NCBI GenBank assembly: GCA_964035545.1
Contig: OZ037768.1
Coordinates: 5,819,241-5,883,240, forward strand
Length of the DNA: 64,000 bases
Direction of reading: 5' to 3'
DNA from: Bugula neritina
Taxonomy: Eukaryota > Bryozoa > Gymnolaemata > Cheilostomatida > Bugulidae
In this document: positions 13,001 through 24,806 of the stretch, piece after piece
How positions within the stretch are numbered: the first letter of the stretch is position 1
How the letters are laid out: every line of letters starts with the position of its first letter
Program-made: the position numbers and the translations under genes
The notes under the pieces: generated by a model
What the model saw: the letters and a program-made list of their open reading frames with translations, nothing else
What the model was told of the DNA's origin: nothing
Databases searched by the model: none

Positions 13001-16000
13001 GGAAATAGTGTCATTTGTATTCAAGGTAGTAAATTATAATCATATTGAAGTAATGATAAATATATATTACATAATATTGATACTTTAGATAAACTATTGT
13101 CTGCAGCTCATAGCCATTAGCTAAAGGGATACTATACAATGCACCTGTTTGTATTAATTACCTGTTTTCAACACTGTTTAGGCTTGTTAAATGTTAAGTT
13201 ATCCAATTTAAACTAAAACTGAAACTAAGCTACTTTAATTTTCATGGATTATTTTTCTAATTTTAACTTCATAAGACTACAGCAACTAAATTTTACTGGA
13301 ATGAGACTGGCACCCACAATGTTATCAAGCTGGTGTTTATGTTACAGATAGCTGAGGAATGTAGATTCGACATTTGTATTATAAACATACATTGCATAAA
13401 ATATACTGTGAATGACTGGTGCTGTGTTGTAGCAGGAAATATATTTTTTGTAAACAACAGTTATACACAATGTATGGCCTCCTTACTATAACTCAACTCT
13501 TCTACAGTTATGATGGCATCTAAATTACTCTCAGGTTTTATCCTTAATAAAACAATTGAAAAAGTAGTTGGGCGTAGAGAACCCCCCTCAATTTATGTTT
13601 AATGTAAACTAAGAATTGAGGCAACTTTATCAGCATGATACTTTGACATATTATAACATAAGGCAAAATTAAAACATATAACTCTGTAAAGTGAATAACA
13701 CAAAGCTAATTATATAATGCTATAATAAAGAAATGCCTAATTGTCTAATTGATTAATAATAATAGATTACCTGAAACCCTTTACAACTGTTTAATTCATT
13801 ACCACAAGTTTTATGAGTATCATTAGCATCTTTTGTGATGCTTTTGCCCCTCTGATGTCTGCATCCTTCCTAAAATAGACATCATTGTTATGTAACTGCC
13901 TTACTGCTTTATTTCTGGTTGGCTTTTGTGCTGCAGGAAGAACACGTTGGGTAAAGACAGTTGCCTTTTGTAAAAAAAGTTTCATGTAAGCCAACTAAAA
14001 CTGCATGAATTCACACATCTAGCCCTTGTTCTGGTAGCAAGGAGTAAGTGAATAACTATCAAGGGATCTGTTGATGAATATCAATACATTTCTAAAATCT
14101 GCCATTGTAACACCTTTTTATCTCGTCTTTTATTTTCATAGTTGGTAAATAAAACAATACAAATATGTTGGCACTAAATGGTTTCAGCTTTTTTTAATCT
14201 ATACCAGATTTACATAAAACACATTTGTAGAGAAATCACTGGTAATCATCAATTTCACAGAACTCTGTACCTTTTGAAATAATTTTCCTAAATCATTTCA
14301 ACATTTAGAAAATTATGAATGCATGGTTCCGATATACTTCAACTTCAAGTTTATCTTTAAAACATCTATTAAATATATTACTCTCATGTTGCAAAAATTA
14401 TTTTCTTCTCTATTACTGATACTACATAAAACTTTTTGACAAAACCATAGCACTTCCAAAATCATGAAGTGACACTGGAGACATCTTGTCTACTGAGTGC
14501 CATTCTATCAACCACAATGCAGCTGTGGACTAATCTCTCACCTTGTTTACCAAGTCTTTCAGCACCTTGTCCAACACCCATCTTGCTCGAACTCTGGGAG
14601 AGTTTACTTCCTGTTTAAGAGTCTCTTCAGTCACGGAATCAGACGTGTTTCTGACTAATCGATCTTCTGAAGATGTGCGTCTAGCAGGTGATTCTCTTCT
14701 TGTAAAATATGATGATAAATAAACGTTAGGGGATGGCGCTCGTCCCCTTTGCTCTTGAGTTCTTTCTAGATGAGAAGAACTTGAGCTATGCCTATACCGA
14801 GACTCTGATATCTTTTCAGATTCATGGCGCCGTGACGAATAAACCCGGTGTTTGGACTCTAAAACAAGCAATTAGTATTATAATTTATAGCATCCAATAT
14901 TGAAAAGTAGTTGTCTGTAATATCTTATAAGTTTTTTTTATCAAAATAACTAATAATTTGAATCCTATTTTGATTTCAGCAAAATTTTGTACCTAACCTG
15001 CATATTTATGTCTAATTCAAACTACGAATAGGTGAGATTTTTTAGCTATAAACAGTTTATGGAACAGAACATGCATTTTCTGTTCATTGCTCAATTAACT
15101 GTAAAACAAAAATATATAAAATATCTAAATTCAAGCATACATCAACACTGAGTATTCAATGCCTACCCAGGTTGCTATAGCAAACTGCAATAGCACTTCT
15201 GTAAAATATGATATAAAGTACTGTGATGCAATAATTGCTGCTATAATAACAGTATAATATATTATTGTTCAATCATTTTGGCTACAAACAGCATTGCTCT
15301 ATAATCACTACATATGATAGGCTATAAATACATTCAATGCATATATCATAAATCATGCAACTGATAATATTTTTAGCAAATGTAAAAAGTTAGGAAGGAC
15401 ATTGATAAAGATAGTTTAACTCTATTTAGTTTGTAAGATGCAACACAACAAGTTACTGGGTTTTTGTTCTTTGCATCTTGTGAGAAGGAAAACATTAATA
15501 TAGGCTCCCTCCATATCTCACAGATTCATTTCTTGAGAAATTCCACAGGTCACGAAATGGGTTTGGGCCCCGTTTTGTGGCTCATGTATATGTATATAGA
15601 GACAAAATGGCCAAATTTACTGGGTGAGTTAAATCTGATATCCTACTATGTCACAAATTGAGGTTTCAAGACCCGCAGCTTAGTGAGATGCAGAGGGAGC
15701 GCTGTACTAATCTTACAGTTGAAATAAATTGACATCAAGTGCTGGTATCATCTAAGCAAGTGCACTGCAAAGGATGCATAGAAGTATGGGTGGTATGCAG
15801 TTTTCTTCTCAGTTTAGTTACTAGTAGGTCATGTTATTGCATGTTATGATAGTTTGTATAATTCACAGCTTATTCTTTTCAACTTTGATTTTTAAACTGT
15901 CTGGCATATAAAACTACAAAATGGATGAGTAAAATCATAGTATATGTGGATAGCACCAAATCACTGACATGTAACAGATTGGAAAGATGTCAATGGCAGG

Positions 16001-16815
16001 CCATTCATCAGGGCTGCACTTGACCTATGTATCCGGTTGTCATATAGAACAGTCAGCAGGCATTGTTGAAAGTACTCATGCAGTCTATTCATAAAACATT
16101 ATTTTACATGTGCAATGTAGGTCAGCCATCAAAAGACATGAACATAGATATAGTCCATATATCATATAAAGTCAATATAGTACATCCTTTGAACTCTACT
16201 ATATCTCTCCTTCTTACCTTCGATGTGATGAGTCTGGCTCCTGCTGTATCCATGTTTAGATGTCACTGATGTATACTCAGATGAAAACTTGTCAAACTGT
16301 TTTTGAAATGAATCAAAAACATTGTCTGCTAAAGGTGACCGAAATCTTTGAGGAGACCTGCTGTTAGTAGAAACAAAGTAATCTGTACTCCTTTGACACT
16401 GCAAGTCTAAAGGATTTGAATTGATATCGTACCCAACTGAGGTTAGCGGCAAGGCTTTCATCGGTTCTGGTCGATTCCCATATCCTTTATGAGGCTGTGC
16501 ACAAGCTATGCTAGTCACTGGTGTCGAGGTTAAATGTTTAATTTGAATAGGGATGGCTGTACCAGCCCGCACAGCTTCCACAGTCACCTGGGGAGCATTG
16601 GGGCTAGAACTGTTGTAGTATCTGTGAACCGTCACTTTAGGCTGATCCGAATCTGAACTGCTTTTTCGGCCTTGCACTCGGATACGAACCACATTGCTTA
16701 CACTGTTGCCATCTCCACGGGGGCGAGAAAGATGTTGCACGAAAGGCGGAGCTTGTTCTTTTCGAATTAATACTCTAGGATAGGCTGGCAAAGAATCATT
16801 ATACCATTCCTCCAT
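10086..16815 (-). CDS. RASSF1/3/5-type Ras-association and SARAH domain protein
   Basis: Exons on the minus strand: 16815-16218, 14858-14542, 13869-13771, 12756-12631, 11790-11591, 10838-10726, 10571-10453, 10247-10086; all junctions keep frame, giving about 577 residues. Residues about 340-380 hold DSGYSG and TTDIKEQVRKYNE, the region preceding the RA domain in RASSF1/3/5. The RA domain follows (TFHGDIQICM, then VIRHLLSKFSIID, then KPLLIFLQW). The C-terminal exon is a SARAH helix starting WESFSIPELSNFILILE. RASSF proteins bind Ras-like GTPases through RA and Hippo (MST) kinases through SARAH. The first 300 residues are Ser/Pro/Arg-rich and show no C1 zinc finger. Start: ATG 16815, with stops in all frames of the upstream 5' exon. 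Exon 3 has an alternative reading (13964-13803) with weaker splice sites. Confidence 0.85.
15655..15720 (-). repeat. tRNA-derived SINE head, diverged (copy 2)
   Basis: On the minus strand, TTAGTACAGCGCTCCCTCTG is followed by GGGTCTTGAAACC (B-box-like), with the order and spacing of a tRNA-derived promoter. It lies in the first coding intron of the RASSF gene. Weak match. Confidence 0.35.
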
Positions 16816-17729
16816 AGTGGACGAAAATATCCCTGAATTTGAATCAGCTGGTACTCTTTAGCTTTCAACAGCTAGCAGAGGCTGACCTGTAAGTAAATTA
16901 AAATTCTGCATTTTAAGAAAAAACCTTCATAACAATAGGAAATGTCTTTCATTAATATATCAATCTTTAGAAGATTGAAATCCAAGTTGAAGTATAATAG
17001 GACAAACACCTTGCGTGTATTGTCAGAGCTCACCTGTGTTCAGAGCTGCCAGCTAAACTAGTGTTCAGATAATGAGTAGAGCAGATCACATGTAAGTTCT
17101 ATGAACACCCTTAGTAGATTATGATTAGCTGCTACACCTACGCTAGTAATAGAAACTAATATAGGATTGATAAGATGGGAAATGAAAAGGGAGCATGAAC
17201 TTGGGTATTCCTATTACCTCAGTTATCATCAGTATATGAATGTTAATAAACCATTTATGTTACTATTATATCCTGATACAAGAAAGAATGTTTATACATA
17301 GGTGTATTGTCCGATGCCATAAAGTTGGTTGCTCGCCCAAGAAATTATCTTATAATTATATTCACCAGGTTTCTTTTACAGTTCACTATTTTATTTCTAT
17401 GCAGTTACCAATTAGCTACAGGCACCAAAATAGTCCAGAGTCTAGAGCCCTGTACGTACAAGTTGAAGTACAATAGCCATAGGCTGAGCAATAATCAAAC
17501 ACTGTGAATTATTGTCATCATTAAAGTAACTGCTTATAGCTTATAATATAATAATATATATACTATAATATTTATATTGCTATCGTATTTTTGCAGTCAC
17601 CAGTCTAATATCTGGTTCTGAAATAGGACATCTATAACAGTAACTTCAAAATTTGCTAATCTTGAGTTGCAAGTGTTTCTCACAATTTACTCCTATAATT
17701 TTTAAAACTTACCTTGAAGGAAGGTGCAG
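16816..17729 (-). other. Putative 5' UTR exons of the RASSF gene
   Basis: An acceptor TTACAG at 16887-16888 opens a 5' UTR stretch 16886-16816, which has stops in every frame before the ATG. A 17-base micro-exon at 17729-17713, bordered by TTTTCAG and GTAAGT, could be an earlier UTR exon. Both are inferred from splice signals only. Confidence 0.35.
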
Positions 17730-18419
17730 CTGAAAATAGAAGAAATTAGGATCAATACAAAGTTATATAATTAAGTTATAAACTTATGGCAAACTTGAGC
17801 AGTTGTGTCAAGAGAGATTCACTTAGTAACTACAAGTTATTCTCCCTACTTCAACTGTGGGAAACTATTGCCATGCCATAGTTGAAAGGTCAAATAAAGA
17901 ATGTGCTATACACTCAACATCAATAAATTACGTTGATTTGGCTGTAGGCAGTAAGCCTGCATGCCTCAACCTCAGTATAATATACCATTTAGGTTTAGAT
18001 TTTGACAGGTTAGCAAATCAACAGCCTCGTAGTCGCTCATAGGACTTCGTAGAGCTACTGGAAGAGCTATAACCTTTTCTGTATTGTCTAGACTCTAGAT
18101 TCTAGCAAATGTAGTTCCGTTATCTATATGCAATATAATATTGCTATGAAAATGAGTTGTCTTTCCACTATTAAAGGAAATACTAGTACTATTATTCAGT
18201 GAGAACATCTTTATAAAACATTTGACAGACTTCAGACAAGGTTGTAAAAGATAAAAACCTAAAGGCTAAGACTAAGATAAGCCTGTGGGGGGAGGGGGGG
18301 TTGCAGTACCTTGCTATGAGTCTAAGTTATAACCTACGGGCTACGACTATAGTATAAACATTATATACTGGAGCACTTGCATCAACATTGTCTAGTTTTA
18401 CTATATTGTATCAGCTAAC

Positions 18420-18475
18420 ATCCTGCGTAATTTACATATTATGTAAATTACACAGGATGTAAATTACACAGGATT
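18420..18475. repeat. Hairpin plus tandem copy built on GTAATTTACAT
   Basis: ATCCTGCGTAATTTACAT (18420-18437) is followed by a 3-base loop and its inverted copy ending at 18458, with one mismatch. A third copy of GTAAATTACACAGGAT follows directly. Confidence 0.75.
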
Positions 18476-18804
18476 ATGGGTACTTGGTTTTATGGTAACA
18501 TACAGCGTAAGAATACAATGCCCCAAATTTTATTGGTACCATCTTTTTTAACCTTGCAGACCATAGTTATGGTGTGCACATGCATATAATATATCATGTA
18601 CAGATGCCAAGCTCTAAAATTTATCAAAGATATATTAAACACGAAAAATTTATAACTGGAAGGTAAAGAATGTCTATGAAGTTTGGTGCTTGTGCATGTA
18701 TTCTGTAGCATGAACTTTAACTAACAACTATGTTAGTGGGTATTATTACAAAATAAAATTGCGTTTGACTAAATAGGAGAATACAATTTTGACATGAAAC
18801 ATAT

Positions 18805-18810
18805 TTTATT
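18805..18810 (-). terminator. Poly(A) signal, PH-domain gene
   Basis: AATAAA on the minus strand about 440 bases downstream of the stop at 19247-19249. Confidence 0.4.
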
Positions 18811-19246
18811 ACTGAAAAATGTTTTATAAATAAGTAGCTCAGCAGTGCTTAATATGTTGCATATAATATTTAGAAGATTGTGTGTAAAAATTTTATGTAC
18901 TCAGAAAAAAAGAATTATATTATTGTATTTCATATAATATTGCTTATGTAAACTATAATTATTAAACTTACATAAAATTGTGTTAAGTGTGTTGCAAATT
19001 ACTAAACTTGAAAATTTATTTAAAGTACAATTTTTTTTAAAGCGAAAGTGTTTATTATAACTTTAATAACTTAAATTTAAATAAGCCAGTTGAAAAAATA
19101 AAAGAGCAGATATTGATGTTTCGTTTCAGATCATAAATACATGTTTTGATATCAACATATATACGTTGTTGACAACAGAAGAAATATATAATTGGAAATA
19201 TAATTGTAGTATAAAAGTTTGTTACACAAACCAATAGATGGCTTTG

Positions 19247-22200
19247 TCAGGCATGCAAGAAATCATGCAGGGCTTGCATGTGTCTGCCTCGTGTCAACCT
19301 CTCAAATGTAACATCGCTGGACTCAGTGAGCTCAGATGCATCAGAAATGTCGAGCAGTTCTCTCAACTGTTTTATGCTTTCTGGTTCGAGTTCGTGTTTG
19401 AAGATACAAGCCGGTGGCTTTTTGTTTGTGTTTTCTGAGTTTGTCTTTACGTTGGAGACTCTACAAAATTAAGCGTACACCATTCATAATAAGTATTCAA
19501 TAAGAACAGCTTGTCAAGGAATCTCTGACACACTTTATCTATGCAGTATTAAATTATTTATATAAAATCATGTTAGTTTTTGAGACTGAGGATTGTATGC
19601 TTAAATAATTTTTCGTTATAATGAGTTTTGTGCAAACATATCTTGGATTGACTTGGGATTTCCAATCTGAAGTGAGTAGTATTATGGAACTAAGACTAAT
19701 TATAGCTATTCTTAGCTGCTGCAACATGCACAGCTTAATCACTGAGCTGGCTTGAAAGTTCAAAACTGCTTAAATGAAGTGTGTCAGGGACTCTTTAAGT
19801 CAAAACGGATTAAATTAGTGAGCAAAAAATCTAACAGATTATATTAAAGCAATTTACTTTGTATTACATATCTATTTATAGCTTCAAACTAAATTCTTAG
19901 AAAAATATAAAATAAGGTATTATATAATGAAACAGGTTTTTACATCTAAAAAGAGTTTGTTGAATTACTGTTAATAAAGTGGTTACAACATATGGCAAAC
20001 TTTTGCTGTATATTCAATACCTGCTTGTGATTGGCCCAGTTTGACTAAATCTTTTAATTATCTGAGCATATATATCATCTGTTGATGGAGAAACTGTTGA
20101 TGAAGAAACTGTTGATGGAGCAACTGTTGATGGAGATTCAATGTCAAAAGAAGACGATGATGACATCCTGGAAGCTCTCATCGGTACTGCCACCTTTGTA
20201 CCATCGGTGTCTTCTACTATTACAGTAGTCGGCCTACTTTCACTCATTTCTTCTTCCTGTTTAAGAAAATAACGTCTTGACTGAGTGTGAAGCAAGCAGT
20301 GAGTGAAAAGAAGTCTTTGTATGTCAGTAGCGCAGCATGACTAAGTAGTGCATTTATTACCATGTTTACTCACCTCATTATTTAAATATAACCTTCGAGG
20401 GTTTAGTATTCATGCTTACAGAATGTCATTGATATTCTTAAGTAGTTACGTGCTAGAATCAGTCTCAAATAATTATAATAATAGTAACAATGTATATAAT
20501 GTATATTATTAGTGTTGTGGTATACCAAAGTCATTGGCATACAATAATAGGGGTATAACAAAGTAGCATTATTGTTGTAAACAGAGCTAATTATTGTTCT
20601 ATCAAAACATTATAAATTAAACTAATGTCGGAGTCAACCTGCAACATTTCCAAGCAAATTTTGTAGATGTTTTTAATTTTGGTATTTACAAAGGGAATTT
20701 TCATCTTGCAGCAGCTGAAACTTAATAGAGAGTTGCCTACCTTTAACATTGGCATTTGAGAGACAACTTCTGTGATCCTCTTAGTAGTCGGCCTCATCCT
20801 CATGATAGATGGCTTAGTGGACATGTTGTCTTTGCCTAGTTTAAGATTACTTGTGGTTTCTTTCACTGCTGTTGCAAATTATTAGTAAATTTTAGATAAA
20901 ATTGTTCAGTTAGACAAGAAAACTACAAATATAACCTAAATATTTACACATTATATGCATTTTTAAGGATAATTTAATTTACAGTGTGTCCTATATTAAA
21001 CTAATTTTAGGTAAAAATGGCACCGGTAAAAATGGCACCGGTAAAAATGGCACCATAAAATGGCACAGGTAATAATGGCACAGGTAATAATTGCACAAAT
21101 GGAAAAAGTAGATAAAGATGGCACACTGATGTTAAATTTTCCCAAACCCAAACCCTCAATCTTTAAACTCCATCCCCAAACCTTAACCCCCCATTCCAAA
21201 TCCCCAACCACCACCCCAAACCCTAATATTGAAAATGTGCCATTTTTACCTACTTTGCCATTTGTGCCATTATTACCAGTGCCATTATTACCTATGCCAT
21301 TATTACCTTTGTCATTTTTACCGTGCCATTTTTACTGGACATTTATATACTATATAGCTTCAAATGCACAAAGTTTAAAAAAGAAATCAGTGTTCCTATG
21401 ATTTGACATTTTATCTTTTAAAAAAAAACTTATTTGAATATTCTTTTACCAATAAAGATATGTAAAATCGTAATTCAAGCTGCTTGCTGTTCACCTTTAT
21501 ATAAGATAAGACCATCCGTAGATCAAATGATATTATAATCAATGTTATCAACTTATATATGAACAAACAACATTAAAAACTCACATTTGTTTAACATGTT
21601 TAACAGTGAGAAACCTTGATAGCAAATGTTTTTAAATGAACTAAAGACTGTACTTCCTACTATGCTGGCAATTTTTAAGGTATGCATCATCAGTAGCATC
21701 AATAAGCCTGTGAAGGTTTGAACCCATAACCAAGGACATGCATGTGTTTACCGAAATTATAACAAAACGAATTAATTAAAACAGCCTCCAGCTTCTGGTT
21801 CTTTAAATTTTTTAGTTAACTATCACAGATTTCAAAATAAAATGTTGCATTAAGTTAGTCAAGAGCAGATTTACACACAGCTTTAAAAGTTATAAAGATA
21901 CAAAGCAAACTATGATCAGCAAAAAACATTGTCTCGGCAAAAATAAAAGAAAAAAGTTCATTACAAATATCTACAGATGCAGGGGCTGTGCTCAAACAGT
22001 TTAGGATGTGAAAGGTTTAGAATTACTCACTTGGCATAGAGGAAGGCTCAATCTCTCCGTACACGTCATCCACCAGACTGTTGGAGTCTCCACAGCTGCT
22101 ATTAGTACTATTAGCAGAGAACGGTGCTAGCGACACTTCCTCATATATGTGCATCTCAGCATCATCTGAACAAGCTGAGTTACTACTTGACTGCACTGAA

Positions 22201-24806
22201 TTTTGGTTAGATTTTTGTGCGATGGAACCTTGAGCTTTAGGTTCACTGCTAACTGCATTTGTTGCAGGTATGTGAGGGGTGGCTGCAGGTAGTTGAGTGG
22301 TGGCTGCAGGTAGTTGAGGGGTTGTTGCAGATAGTTGAGGGGTTGTTGCAGATAGTTGAGGGGTTGTTGCAGGCGTGGGAGGATCAAATGCATCTTCTGT
22401 AAAATTAATATAAAAAAACCACATTTCAGCAAGTTTAGCATGAAACATGGAAATAGTGCAGTACATAATATTACTAATCCAAAAGGATCTATAAGGATTA
22501 TAAATTGGCACCTTCACAGAACATAAGTATCAACTATGAGATGGTTACAGAAAAACCGAAGCAAACAAAAAAGGAAAAATAAGCATAAAGCATACTGCCA
22601 GCTTTTAAACACTGGTTCAAAGAGATAAAATTCCCTGCCACTGGAATTATTATAATATGCTATGTAATAGAGTAATCAATTTAATTATGTTTAGCTTATA
22701 ATTATTTAGGCTCTTAGTTATGATGTAGCAGTGAAACAAAATATTTCATCTGTATTTAGTTAACTTGTAATTCACGAAAAAAGCATAAAATGAAGTAACT
22801 AAAGTTGGTTATTGGTAAATAAACAGAGTAGAAAACTGAAGGGCAGCAGACAGAAAGCTTACCGTACAAAGGCTCTATCTTTTCATAGGCTGTTGGAGTT
22901 TTTGTCTCTACTTCTGGGGTTGCAGAACTAAAAATGAAGCCTGACTAGAATTAGACAATAATTATTTTTAAAAAAGTAGTACACTGAAATAATTCGAACT
23001 TCAATTGGCAAATATTTTAACCACAAAATGGGGCACAAAGATTTATGAGCCAAAAGTCTTGTTTGAATAACATAGTATTCTTTCTGGCATGGGGTTTTTG
23101 AATTTTATTTCAACATAACAATGTCAAATGCTCACTTTTTATTCTTATAAACTTGACAAAATGCACTACTATCATTATTATGTATATAATGCAGCATTCT
23201 TAGCTGGCCACAAAGCTTGTATTTTTTTTTACTAGAATTGAGTACATCTGACCTTATCTTCAAACAAATTTTTCATTAACTAATTTATTGTTATATTTTG
23301 CTTGAATGAAGTTAAATGGTCAAACTCTAGTATTGTTATATGATGTGAAAAATAGAAGGAAAATCAAACTAAAAGTGCAAAGGCATCATTTATACTAACT
23401 TGATGGTAGAAAGAGATTTTCAACTCAAGTAATAACTCACCTAGAGCGAGACCCACTCCGCTGTTTATACTGCATGGAAATCTGTAGAAACTGTATCCAC
23501 TCATCACTTTCTTGCTTATTTTTAGCTATCTGTTACATTCAAATAAGACAAATAAGTATTTAAAGTAATGAATGTGAAATAATAATTATGTTCAAACAAA
23601 GGAGACAAACCTACAAATAAGAATATTTTATCACATAAAAATACAAGTCTGCATTGATAAAAACAATGTAACCAAAAGTAGAAATCATGCACAAAAATTG
23701 TATTTGATAGAAACTAACCTATAACATACTTAAACTTTTTAAAAATAGCAAATACAAAATATTATTTGGTGGAAAAACTTACAAGAGTTATCTTTTCTTT
23801 TGAAGTAACAATATCGAATCCATAGGGTGTATGAGAGTTCAGAGATGTCATGACCTGATGTGCAGTAGCCATGTCAATATAATTGTTGCTTCTACAGGAG
23901 CTAGATGACTTCAAAAACAGAACAAACAAGGAAGTGTTTAAGTTTTAAATTACCCAACAATTAAAATTACAAATAGTACAGTAACTTGGAGCAACACATT
24001 GTGAGGGGGCCAGTAGAAACACGCCCCTTTCCGGCAGCAGCTACTGTGTTTATTAAAACTTGTATGTTCAGACCTAAGTTTTGGAAACACCAAAAGTTTC
24101 ATTACAATTTTATGGGCCATGAGTCATAAATTTACTTTCATAAACAAAAGTGTGAACAGAAAATCTCAGGCATTTAGACCTACTTCCTGCTGAGCCAGGT
24201 CATCCCAGAACGACAACCATCTCCCATTCAGAGAGCACCAGTAGTACTTCTTTTTCTACACACACAAGAACAATGTTAGAGTTGCATTGTTTTACATTAC
24301 ATTGCTTATCTAAGTCATGGACCAATGTCTCTATGCCCTGTTGCCATTACTTAAGTTAGTGATCACTAACGCTAGCTATCTCTTTACCCTACATAGTACA
24401 ACATACATTAAATCTCGATTGTTGCTTATAACATGTTTCATATGCTATGGCTTTTATGACCTTCTTATTCACACACTATCAACGTGTCAAGTGTAAAGCC
24501 TAAGGAGTTTTATTGCAATTTATGATAATGTAGATGCATTATATAAGCCATTTTGAACTTACAGAGGAAGTAGTTTTAAATAATGAACTTTTTGATATCT
24601 GTAGGTTTTCCTCTTTACTCAAACACTGTTACCATGCTACATGCTCACGGACACACTCTTTATTAACAACTTACCAACTTCAACTTCCTCGTAAGCCAAC
24701 CTCTGTGCACACATTCAAGGTCCTCCAAAACTTCAGGAATTTCCAAAGAATCTCCAGACTTGCTCAGTTTTCTCGGTAAAGTCAGAGCTTTACGAAACAC
24801 AGACAT
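19247..24806 (-). CDS. PH-domain protein with multiple tyrosine docking motifs (unrecognised family)
   Basis: Nine exons (24806-24675, 24255-24184, 23908-23783, 23529-23441, 22927-22863, 22396-22031, 20868-20741, 20256-20021, 19460-19247) join in frame to 475 residues. Residues about 33-135 form a pleckstrin-homology domain: HRGWLTRKLKL, KKKYYWCSLNGRWLSFWDD, IDMATAHQV, YGFDIVTSKEKI and the terminal helix SDEWIQFLQIS with the conserved Trp. PH domains bind phosphoinositides or proteins at membranes. The rest is disordered-looking and carries YEKI (Y154), YEDAF (Y161), IYEEV (Y246), VYGEI (Y274) and IYAQI (Y389), the Y-x-x-hydrophobic form used by SH2 ligands. It also has two short repeat tracts (about 170-203 and 366-387). 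No SH2, SH3 or PTB domain was seen. The overall build is that of a cytoplasmic adaptor; I cannot place it in a named family. ATG 24806 follows an in-frame TAA. Confidence 0.75.
20080..20145 (-). repeat. Coding 15-base repeat (PSTV units)
   Basis: About four copies of a 15-base unit encoding S-P-S-T-V variants lie in the eighth exon of the PH-domain gene. The repeat keeps frame. Confidence 0.7.
21010..21335. repeat. Foldback element with iterated GGTAAAAATGGCACC termini
   Basis: Three perfect tandem copies of the 15-mer GGTAAAAATGGCACC at 21010-21054 and diverged copies to about 21110 are matched at the other end by inverted copies (GTGCCATTATTACC, GTGCCATTTTTAC) at about 21240-21335. The centre is a C-rich stretch with CCAAACCC repeats. 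It lies in the intron between exons 6 and 7 of the PH-domain gene. It has no transposase and resembles a non-autonomous foldback transposon. Confidence 0.7.
21660..21775 (-). repeat. tRNA-derived SINE copy 3
   Basis: Minus-strand B-box GGGTTCAAACC at 21725-21715 is followed by TTATTGATGCTACTGATGATGC, the same downstream module as in copies 1, 4 and 5 (ATTGATGATG). Intronic, in the PH-domain gene. Confidence 0.5.
22260..22375 (-). repeat. Coding minisatellite (ATTPQLS units)
   Basis: Tandem 21- to 24-base units encode ATTPQLS/AATTQLP repeats in the sixth exon of the PH-domain gene. Units nearest the 5' side are identical at DNA level, suggesting recent slippage. Confidence 0.75.

Larger units (their letters stand above)
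17730..19246. other. Intergenic region between RASSF and PH-domain genes
   Basis: No gene recognised. It contains an 18-base-arm hairpin and partial tandem repeat near 18420-18475 (see separate entry). A minus-strand AATAAA at 18810-18805 probably serves the PH-domain gene, whose stop is about 440 bases away. Confidence 0.4.

Noticed and set aside
14530..14541. Stop of the RASSF protein at VNKVRD
   Set aside because: A good donor (AACAAG then GTGAGA) precedes the stop, and in-frame downstream exons encode the RA and SARAH domains.
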